Shown one piece after another: positions 12,801 to 24,800 of a stretch of DNA of 64,000 nt. A program made the position numbers and the translations under genes. Below the pieces are notes generated by a model. It was not told where the DNA came from and made no database searches. It saw nothing but the letters and a program-made list of their open reading frames with translations. The stretch is from Liriodendron chinense (lineage: Eukaryota; Streptophyta; Magnoliopsida; Magnoliales; Magnoliaceae): assembly GCA_003013855.2 (NCBI GenBank), contig PVNU02003892.1:310001-374000 (forward strand), in the 5' to 3' direction. Numbering within the stretch: position 1 is the first letter of the stretch; each line of letters begins with the position of its first letter.

Positions 12801-15800
12801 GGCTCATGGTTCAGCAATTAAGATCATTGGTTTGTTAGGTCCCAATGATGGACCATTCCCTGAAAATCTCCAAGATTGGAAGATACTAACCACTAATCAT
12901 ACACCCATCTTTTTCAGTTGAATGTGGACCGTTGCTGCTTTTCTTTTCTTGACTTCCTATTTTGTTTATCTGCTCTGAGAATGAATCATTGGTTCAAAGT
13001 AAAATGGATAGACCTTTCTCCAGGTCAATGTATCTTTTCAACCGGAAGATCTCCTATAATATATCCACGGGGCTTGTGCTGGTTGTTCTATCAGATAGTG
13101 AATGATATTTTGGCATGCCCTGAAAGAAGATGGCTGGAATGAGAATATAGTTAGTGTTGTTTTGTGAAGGAGTCATCTGAGGCATGGTCTACAAACAGTG
13201 GGGCCTAGTGGACAAGTGGTCTGGATCACTCGACCATGGTCTAATTGTGCAAACTGAAAACCTGAGATCCCGTGCATATCCTTGGGCCGAGGATTACATA
13301 AATCCTCTTTTCCTTAATGCCCAACAACAATCACAACATTGAAAGTTGAATGTCGATTCTGTTTGCAGCTTTGGGCGTTTCAGGTGGACCAGACAGCATA
13401 GCACTCTGCATTCTAGCATTGGGTTGGAAAAAAGATGCCATGATTGGGATGAATCAGACTTCAGATTACATTGATGGGCTTTTTGGCATTGTTGTTGATC
13501 ATAGATTGCGATCTGAGAGCACGGAAGAGGCTAACCATGTCCGCAACATGGTCTATAAAATGGGTTGGTAGATTATTTTATGTATTTTTTAGTAGTAATC
13601 TGGTTGATTGTTTTCAGCTTCTGATTATGACAGAGTTTGTATAGGAATCAGGTGTGAGATCGCTTATTGTGATTGGTTGGAGGGTAGGCCGAAGCCAGGG
13701 CATTTGCAAGAAGCTGCTCGGGAGATGAGGTGGGTTTTTCTTTGCTTGTAAATAGATCATTCTTGCATTGCTAGATCTTTATACACTGCAGGCATGTTGA
13801 TTAGAGATCGAAAGTTCAGGTGATCAATGTCCTTTTTTCTCAATTTGATTGTTTTTATGCTATGCTACTCAATCTGCATCTTTAGTGTTATCGACTTACC
13901 TTTACAACAACATTCTCCACCTTGGCCCTGCATGGTCTGGTCTTAAAAATTCCATGAGATTAGGAAATTATTTGTCTACCATGTGATGTGATTACTACCC
14001 TCGATGAGTGGAAAACCCACAAAGAATCCCATTGTACAATACCATAAGCTCAATTGATGTTGGGAAGTGTTTAGTGATGTAACCATGTGAGGAAGGATTG
14101 TGGATAGGTCATATCCATTTCTCTCTCTCGAAGCTAGATATTTCTTGTGGCATATAGGCTAGTTGCAAGCAATGTGCATGTGGAAGTTGTAAGAAAAATA
14201 TTGAGGAAAACTAAGATAACGTTGACTTTGGTCTGTTGGAGCAGTTTCGCATGGAGTGAAAATGCATAACTCCTAAAGGCCAAAAGAAAAGTTTCTACCC
14301 TAGACGCCGCAATATGAAACCCTAAGCTATATGATGCATGCCCTAATCAACTCTATATGTGATGAATGAGATGCTCTAGAGACCCTATGCTTCAAGCTCA
14401 TGTTTTGATACCAAAATTTGACGCAGGACAATGGACCTATCAATATGATACAGAATGAAACTAAAGTGGAATTGTTTAACAATGAATAATTAAATTAAAT
14501 CTACTCAAATCACACATGCAGAAAACCAAATAGGCAATCAACCATGAACTACAGACAAATAGTAAAGAAATCGTAAAATCTCAAAGGCCGGGACCCATGG
14601 AAGGTAGAACTCCATGTTTGAGCATAGGGTTAATCCTAAAATTCAAAGACGAGGCTCCAGGGTTCCTAAGGTATGGGTGACAATTAGGGATTGGTGTGGA
14701 TTAGGGTTAAGGTTAGGGTTAGGGTTTGGATAATTTGGAAATTGGAGATTTAGGGTTTTATGCTATGGGAACGGAAAGAATCGGATTTGGATGTGAGGGG
14801 GTGGTTGGATTTGAGAAACGGCGTGGGATTGGGTGAGGTTTCATAGAATTGGATGGGAAAATGTTAGGGTTGTGGGCCTATTTTGAATGGAAAACGGTTC
14901 AAGGTTGTAGGTTTTTGGCTTTGGATTCAAAGAAAAGTCAAAAGTTCTCTTAATTGGATGAAAAGAACAATCAACTTACCTGGATTTTGTAGAGAAGAAG
15001 AAGAGAAAAGAGATAAAAGAGGATAACCGGCATCACATTGTTGGCATCACACCAAAAGGGGCTCTAACATTAGAGGTTTCAAGTTCATCTCAAGCAAGAA
15101 GAAGGGTTTTCTCAATATTCATAAACATTAATTAATCAAATAGGGTTTCACATGAAGTATATATAAGCCACGAAATAGAAAAGTGCACTAAAGTGCCTAA
15201 CAAAACAAAAAACGAACAAAAAACACCTAAACAAATAAGTCCGCCCGTCGGGTCGGACGGTCCGACCTGGGTTCTGTCGGACCGTCCGACAGAGCCCAGA
15301 GATCTCTAGCCTATCTGCTGGTCTGTTGGTCCTCTGCTCCTCTTGTGGTCCTGCTGCTCATGAACTCTCACATGCTCCTCGTGTGCTCCTCAAACATCGT
15401 CGAACCACAGCGAGATGGGCACGACACGTCTCCAACGCTGGTACACTCGGAAAAATGATCATGATGGTATGATGTCTACTTCATTGAGTGGCTAGCATGT
15501 ATTCCTGTCATAAAGCTAATACTAGATGATGGAAACAGCCTGATATTGGGAATGCAATTGTGTATTAGTTTGATCATTTCTTCAGTTCATACCATGTTGC
15601 TTCTTAAGCAACTGTTTCAAATTCCCAACTTGACTCAGTGTGAATAAATGGTTTCTTTTGGAACTATGCATGAAAAAATTATTTGTTTTGGAACTTAACT
15701 ACATCCACTTCTGATTTCAGGTATCAACTTTTTCAGGAAGTTTGCATCCGGCACCAGATAGGTGTCTTGCTTATTGCTCACCATGCAGATGACCAGGTTT

Positions 15801-18800
15801 TTATTGTATTTTTTAATACAAGCTTGTCTATAGTTTTTAATGTTGTCTCTTTATTGTGGCCTTCACCTGTATTGGCTCCTTCAAATTTCTCAGTATCTGC
15901 TGTATTTGTCTTACACATTCTTGTAAACATGTTGTGGAATGTTTGGGTGATGTTGATTTTTTTTGCTTCCTTTTTTACATTTCATTTTCCTAAAGTGCAA
16001 TTTTTTCCCCTTAGAAACTAAGAGCATAGTGGTCTCAAATAACTTTAAGGGTTATGTTGTCTATTTATATCTGCATACCTATAGATAACTGTAAATAATT
16101 TGTATTCTTAATTTGTGGAAGTGTCTGTCTGACAGGACTGTAGAGGTACATGGAGAATGTATCATGTATCTCTACAAAGACCAATGCTGAATTACTGCCA
16201 GGCTTATTTCTGTCCAATGTTACAAGTCTCACTGGTCCTATTTTATGTATGATGAAACTACATTTTTCTTTCAAAATTTAAGCTCCATAAAAACTCAAAT
16301 TTCTTATCATAGACTTGGAATTTTGACGTATATGGTGCTCTTCTTATATGAAACCTTGGTGCTGTGCTGAACTTGGTCATTGAATCTCTATTGTTGGTTT
16401 CAGTTATATTGGCAATTTTTTTTACCATCACTCTGTGTTGCTTCTAGTGAAGGGAATTGTGCTTCATTATTTCACTTTGAAGTTCCTAAGAGGTGTGTCA
16501 TAATGCAGGCTGAATTGTTCATTCTGAGACTATCTCGCAATAGCGGTATCCTTGGACTTGCTGGCATGGCATTAACTTCTCAATTGTTTCCCACATATTT
16601 ACATTGTTATGGAAAAGATTCTGCCAATCATGGAATTCTACTTGTGCGACCGCTTCTAGATTTTTCAAAAGAAGACATGTATAAAGTCAGTTCTTTCTCT
16701 CATGCCAAGCTTATCTTTTAGCACCATTTTCTAGGTACTATCTTTTTGTATTTTTAGTACTTTCTTGTGTCTTAACTTCCATTCCCTGCAATGAAGCTAG
16801 CCTGCACTATTTTACATGATCCACATTCTATGTTAGCTCAAGTTGGCGGCCTATGTTTATTATTTTGTATCATCAGTAATACATATTAACATAGGCATGC
16901 ATCTGTGTCATGCCATCAGAAAATGTGGGGTCTGTATCCTTCTTGTATGCAATGTGCTAGTTTTTGTAAACTTGATGACTAATACTCCTTGTATTCTCCT
17001 AACTGTATAAGATGCTTTTTTGGTAAGAAGCGTATAGTTTGTGCATCATTTGCCAGATACATTTTATTCTGCCGTTTCAAATACGCGGTCCTTGTTGTGA
17101 GGCTTCTGTAGAATTTGTCCCCGCCCACCCAAAAAAAAAAAAAAAAAAAAAAAAAAATCAAAGCAAGACTGAGCAACATCTTGCCAAGGGATGTTGGTGG
17201 GAGCTATATGGGAGTCCTCAATGACTTGAATTGAGGGCTTGAGACATAGCATACTAGAAGAGCAGCTCTCTTAGACCTATTTTAACGTGATGTATGCAAA
17301 AAAAGGAAAACCAGGGCTTCTTATTATGCTTCAAATATAATGCAGAGATTTATCCTCGTGCCACATGAGATTTGAAGGGCACTTATACGAGCATGCCTAT
17401 AATTGTGTCATGCTTCTGATTTATTTTGTGTTTTAACAGTGAACATTTTAAGTAGCAGCTGTTTAGCTCTGTGGTGTGCAAGATACTGAATGGTTAAATC
17501 TCATTAAATACTTACACGCAGAAACTAATATTTTGCATTCTTTTACTGATAGACCAGGGCACTTGTACTGCGCAGTCTTCTTGCAGTTATTTCATTTCTA
17601 ATTTTCAGTATGGGATAAAATACGGTGATAAGAAATTCATTTAATTGATTTACTTTTTTTTTTTGTATAGATATGTGAATGGGGTAGTCAAGAATGGGTG
17701 GAGGATCCAACCAATCGAAATCCTTTGTTTGTTCGTAACAGGATTCGTATGTCGTTAAGAAATCTATCAACAAGTGAGTCGTAATAGATATGACAACGTG
17801 GATTTAATTTGTGTACATATAACTGATGTTGCAGAGAATATAATGCAAACGGTTGTATCTTTCAATTGCTTTTTTATGAGAGCTAGTTGATTATCTTCGG
17901 CATTTGCAATTTTTATTTTACTATTGCATAGTTATGTTTATTGGTATCATTCTTGGTATCCATGGGACATCCCTCCCAAGGGGTATCTACTGTTGACTAG
18001 TCTCCTTTTCTTGTCCAGATTTAGTACCTTCATGAAGTTACCTTGCTTTCAATTTTTCAGGTATTTTCAGATCAGAATTGCAAGCTGTTATCTCAGCCTG
18101 TAGGAAAGCACGATCATATATTGACCAGATATGCGGCAAGTTGATAGATCAGGCGGTTACAATCATGGTTGTAAGTATCCTTTCTGATGGTGAAACATTA
18201 TTTTCTATATTTACCTCTTTCTACTTTCACATCTTGATTATTGGCTGTTTGTAAGTACAATTGTGACGTAGGATGCCCTAATTATGATGCATGCTCATTA
18301 ACACATATGAATCAGCGGAAATAAAAGACAATAATAATATAAAAATCTAGCATCAATCATCATAAACTAAGAAAATCACAAGGAGACATGCAATGAAGTA
18401 GGCCATTTATCACAACCACGAAGTGTGAAGTTCAATTAGTGCTAGGGTTGGATCCGGTGAGGAATGGAACCTCCCGATTTTGCATGGTCTTAACCCAATC
18501 GATTAATAGGGATCACTAGTCCGAGGAATCGTAAGGTTTCTCGGATTAGGGATGTGAAAATCTAAGGATTTAGGGTTTAGATCAATTCTCAGATTTTGAT
18601 CGTGGAGAATTCAACAAAACAGGGATTAAGAATAATGATAAAGGAGATAGATTACCTGGAAGAAGTTGGAAGGGCACAAGCAGAAAAGAGAAGAAGAAGA
18701 TCAAGGAAGAAGATGAAGTTCCATGAGAGAGAGAGAGGAGAGAGGCAACCAAAGAGGCTTTATTCATTAATAAAAAACTAACCTCGTTTTTAGGGCTGAA

Positions 18801-21800
18801 CCCTCTTAAATAACTAATAAGAAAACACAAAAATACCAAAATACCCCTAATACTTGAGCAAAAATGGAACTAAAAATAAATTGTGCAGAAGGTCGGGCGC
18901 TCGGTCGGGCGCCTGAAGACGTCCAAAAACATCCAGTGAGTTTCGGGCACCAGGCAGGCTGCAGGCAATGTTCGGGCGCCCGAATACAGTAGGTCGGGCG
19001 CTCGATCGGGCGCCTGAAGTAAGCAAAAATTGTCTAGCAAGCTTTTCAGCTTCAGTCGGGTCTTCATGATACTACACATGTGTCCTTCCAATGTGGGGCC
19101 TTCTATGTGTCAACCCACGTGTAGGGTTCTATGTGTCAACCCACGTGTAGGGTCTTCGATACTCCTCAATAATCGCCTAACCACAAGGAAGATGCTTGTG
19201 GTGTGCGCTTTCTTCGCTAGTAGACTTTAAATGGTCTTGTGTCCTCATCAAATTGGAAGGTCCATTATATCTTAATTATGGATATGTTGTTGATAGCGAT
19301 GATTACATGGTAATGCAATCCAGGACAATCATTGGATACGATCAATAAAGACATGGATCCCAATGATCCTATTGGTCCCATATGTATTACTCACGTGTCT
19401 ATGGTTTAGAGGGAGTGTTTTCAATTTAGTAGTATTTTAGAACTGCTTAGGGGTTACAATAGGCTTTTTATGGCTTCTTTTATACATAATGGAGGTGAAC
19501 AGGTTTGATTTTATGTGTGAGTGGGATTTTTCTTTATTTAAAGGAGTTTTAAATATGTTGTCTTGGGGTTCTAAAGTGCCTGCAATCTAGGCGGCCCACA
19601 TGGACTAGGGCTTATGTGGCTTACCAACTTGCATTGAATGCCAAAGAACAGATCAGAAAGAAGGATATGGACAGCTCAAAATCCTCTGATGGGTTTGTGA
19701 AAGGAAATTGAGAGGATCTCCTTTGGATCTGGACCTACCAAACCATAAACAACGGGGACAAAGAAAAGACAAGTGGATTAATGGAGGTGCTACAAGTGCT
19801 TCAAATTTGGGAATTGGTCTTTGATTTTCTGGAAAAGGAAATTGTAAGATGAAGTTTATTTGGGTTGATTCGAAGGATGGTGAATGTGATGAAGGAAAAC
19901 TGGACGGATGCAGCAATGGAGAGACGATTATGGATGAGTCCATACATGGAGATGGGTTACCAAATCCCTTCATATGGTAAGTTTGGTTGTCTCTGGAACC
20001 ACATGATGGAGAAGATTGGAGTACCAAAACCATGGCTTGCACGTTAAGGAGTGTGCATGCAAATTGGTGACCAATAATAGTAGTTGCAAAAGCTACATCT
20101 CTTAGGCAACAACGGAGATTGCGAAACAAAAACTCTAAGAAATGAGATTATGCTCAAGAAAAATACAGTGTCCTAAGGTGGAACTACGACTATTAGGACA
20201 ACCATCCCAATTGGCGTCAAAGAATGCACTAAGATGGGAAGAGGAATATAAGAGATTGGTCAAGGGTTCCCTTAATATTCTGGAGAATGTGACTTACAAT
20301 GACCATCTATGTAGTGGTTGGAGCATACATAAACTAATGGACCTAATTCACCGCATAGGTTATATTAGGTCTAGTCAGTGTGGTACTGCAATTCCCCAAA
20401 TATGGTCTGATACTCCAAGGCATCTGGAAGCAGGCGAGCATAACAAAGGGAAAGCTCCCTACCAGGACAGGCCATCAGAAGTCTGAATTGCTCCAATCCC
20501 AAGGAAATAGTGATGTGTGGCTAAGTCCTTCATATTAGTGAAGCCATTGAGAAATAAATATCACAAGAGGAGATTGCAACAAAAGATGAAGATGGTGTAA
20601 GGAATGAGATAAAGAAAGAAAAGATGAGAGAAGCCATTGAGAAATAAATATCACAAGAAGAGATTGCAAGGAAAGATGAAGATGGTGCAAGGAATGAGAT
20701 AAAGAAAGAAACGAAGAATAAAAACTCATTGTAGGTGGGATTTAAGGAAGGCACAGGGGGTTGATGAGGCTTTGATAACATATAATTGCTTGTATTAAAT
20801 CTCGAAGAGCTTGTATTGAATGTTTCTTTTCATTACATATGCACGTGCATCTCTCAAAAAAAAAAAAACTATATGCTCAAGTATTGTTTATACATTTTTC
20901 TAGAACAGGAAAGCAGATAACAGAGATATAAATATCAATATTCCAATATAAGAAAGATATGAGTGGACTGATAAGTCTTGATTCACTTTGTTTTGTAAGT
21001 TAACAACAATATAATATCATCTTTCCATCTTTAAATATGTCACGGTTGTCACCTCATGGATGATATAATTTTTCTGCTTAATAATTACCCAGCAGAATGC
21101 TGAGGGCAATAATCTATATTTTAGTTACCAATTAAAAAGACCTCTACTCTTTAGTGGTAGAGTAGCACAAGTATATGTTTGTAGTGTGAAAGATAAAAGG
21201 AATGAAAAGGTGAGTTTTCATAAATTCCTTGGGAGCTTTCATATACTGAATGCTGAACTGTGCTTTTCTTCAGTTGAGTTAATTATGAATCCATTAAGCA
21301 TCCCCTTCTAGATAAAACTTCTGTTTTTCCTTTACTCTTGAGAAATACCAACAAATTTCAGATGTCACGGTCAATTAAGTAACCATTTACTATTTGTTAT
21401 CACTGGTCACAGCATGGATATGCTATCATTGATTTAGAGAAGCTGGACCCATCAAATGTTGAAGACCTATGCCTCTCAAAGTTTGTGGCATTGGTCTTGC
21501 AGGTATTATTAATTTTAAATTCCCTTGAGATATTTCAGTGCTTTCTGTGTCTTAAATTGGGCACTGTTGTAAAAAAGATTAATTTTCTTATATTGATTCA
21601 GACATAAAGTCTCAATGCTTCAACACTTTACTAATTACTACTAATGTTTTCATTATGTGCAACAGTTTGTCTCACAAAGGCAAAGACCAGTCCGGGGTAG
21701 TACTTTGCAATCACTGTTGAACTACATCCGTAACTTCCCATGCAAGGTCCATTCAGCTTCATGATATTGGTATTTTATTTCCATTTTTAATGTCCCTGTC

Positions 21801-24800
21801 CAACTTGTCAGGCTAGTTATTTCATCTAATGGCAAGAAAAGAAATGCATTGTTGACATTCTCTATGTAGGGTGTGATACTGGATTATAAACCTTTTCTTG
21901 ACATTGTTATTTGGACAGTAAAAGAAAATTTATTAAGAAGCATAGCAAACAAAGAGTTACATAATCACTTTTAAAAAGAAAAAGAAAAAAAAAAACAGTT
22001 TCATAATCGGGAATAAATTCCCAAAGCACAACCCAATCTTACAACACCATCTTGAGTGTGAGAATCAGAATTGAAATTCCCCTCTGGGAAAATGTGAGAG
22101 AACCCCATATTCCGGTTATTGCTCATCTCCCCTATCTTCTCCACCCAATTAGCTATTGTTCACATGAGAACACATTGAGTACTCACTGATCAAATTGCAT
22201 TGGAAGAGTTTACCTCTATTACATCTGCGTCAACACATGGATAGCACATCTTTAAACCCATTCACAATGACCTAATCTCTGCCTCACTAGAGACAAGAAC
22301 TAAGAGGGCTTGAGGAAACTCAAACTACCCTTGTGCGTCATCATGAATGATACCTCCCATGCCAGCTGGACCCAGGTTCCCCATTAGAACTGTTGTCAAG
22401 ACTCAGCTTTAGCATCCCTCTCGGAGGGGATCTTCACTGAGCGGATTTGCCCTTGTAGTTCTCGTATCCTCAACTACTCCAGCCAACTTCTCCATAGGTC
22501 ATTTTGACAAGAAATGGCCAATAAAGAAATTGCCCAAGAAATAGCATGAGTTCTAATTATTCCGATCACCTTCCCAAGTCCCTTTCTATTTCAAAATTCC
22601 TTCTTATTTTGTTCCTTCCATAATCCATATGGACAACAGTTTAGTTTGACGTCTTTGCAGTCAGAGAACATTGAAGGGAAGGCTTGTTTTCCCTGGTAAA
22701 ATTGCAATTGCTTCTGTTGGGGGGAAGCTAAATTTGCCCACATCTATGGCTAGTTAAACTTGATCTTAGGGCTAATGTTGGGTTACCACAAAGCTATTTT
22801 CAAAATCATTGAACTTCTAGAACAATTCTTCTTAGTCAAGATTCAAGATACAGTCCAAATCGGGTGGTCATTCTTGTGCGTTTGTGTTGGAGTTTTTTCT
22901 TGGTATTTGGTGTTCCTGCAGTTCATTGTGGAGGATGAGAATTACATTCATGTTCATTTTATCAATTGATGTGCAAACTCCATTAGTTGTTCGTTCATGT
23001 ATCAATGTATATTAGCTTGCCTCATTCCAGTTGGACTATGGAGATAAACCTGGCATTGGGTTTTACACCTAAGCTACCTAAGCTGTCTTACCTATGTCTT
23101 TTCTGCTATGTAACAAAGTAGCTGCATGGATGGATCACCTAACGATGCTGGGCAATCAAGCAATTCCTGAGCTTGATACGTTGTCAAAATCTGGATGGCA
23201 GGGCAACAAGCAATTTGGCTTTACTTTGGAGTCCATTAGAGTCTAGCTAGCATCCTACACACACCGAACACAACTAATTAGGTCATCATTGACAGTATTC
23301 AGTAAAGATATGTATTAATTCATCCTTGTTCATTTCTTCTAGATAGCAATGGTGTAATACATACTGCTATCTTATTGTTGTACTATTGCATGTTACTGTT
23401 TAATTAGAATCAATAATTACGTGATATTTTGGTAGTTCTATATGATTTTGAGTTTTCCAACCTTATTTTTGCATTTAAACTAGATTTGGGATTTTTTTCC
23501 TTTTTCCAATTCACTGTGGTTTTCTAAAGACTATTAGGCGTCAATGGTTTTTGTCAAAATTTATGTGTATTGGGTGGTATTGCTATTGTTGGGTAAAGAG
23601 GTCTTCTGCATGTAAAACGGCATTTCTTTTCCCATTTAAACAATGAAATCCCTTATGGCTGTGCTATGGGCGATATGGGGAGCTAGAAATCAGAAATGCT
23701 TTGAAAACCGGATATCAGAGGTAGCCGAAGTGATCAAGAGGATAGAGTTTTTGATAAAAGAGTGGTCTTCTGTTGCGAAGACAGTTTAGGCTTCTCTTTT
23801 CCTTTTCTTTGTGTTCTGTTTTTGCTTTGTATTCTTTGGCGCTTTTTGCGTCCTTTTCAATAATATCATCACCTTTCAAAAAAAAAAAAACCCATTCTTT
23901 TCCTTAAAATTTATGTGAGTTCCATGGACAATGGCTAAGCAATTTGTATAACGGATTGTTCATGAATTCCATTTTTAATGTGTCCAATTTTCAACAACCC
24001 TGCAGACTGCCCTTACTGCAGCTGGTTGTTACCTCTGTGCAGCTCCAGGGTCTAAAGGCACTAAAATCCTGGTATGCTGGTCCCCTGATTCTCCTCTGCC
24101 ATCAAAGACGAAGATGGAATTATCTCACAAATATTCCTCTGAAGGACAGCAGCATTGCTTACCGAGTGAGATTGAGCAGATTATTGTGGAAGCAAAATCA
24201 TATTCAGATCTCTTGGTCCCAGATGCTTCAGATGTGCCTTTCTTGCATTTAACATCTTCGGAATCCATTCTAAGTGAATCAAGGAAACTCAATCTTCTTA
24301 GTGAGTCAACCCACGAAACCATTCTTTCATTGCAAAGTGAAGAATCTAAGAATTTCTCTTCCAAAACAGAACTTAAATATGAGAATGAATTAAGACATCA
24401 TGAAATGAGATCCATCGGTATTCCGAGTGTAGCACTTCAATCTGGACAGTCATGTCATTTTATGAATAGATTCTTGGTCATGTGGAAAGTGTGGGAGAGG
24501 ACCATGGAGGAGAGACTTCCTGTGGAAGCAACAGACTTCGACTGGGACTTGAAAGAGATGAATCGGGATTATATTTGCAGATCTTGCGTAGTTGGTCAGG
24601 ACAGAACAGCTGTTATCCGTCACATGGTTGATGCTGATTGGCTGTATCTTTCTAAGCTGTCGAAGGGTCAGACGCCAGAAGAATCTCAAAAACAAGGAAT
24701 TTTGCCACTGGGTAAGATCGATCATAAAGCAGTAAGAACAATGCCTTGTTCAGATTATGTACAGTTATCTGCTCAGAGAGCACTTCGGGCCTTGAAGTCT

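Noticed and set aside
14699..14740. Telomeric repeat (TTAGGGTTAGGGTT)
   Set aside because: Only two or three imperfect units within an LTR-like block. The usual plant telomere unit is TTTAGGG. Too short to mean anything.
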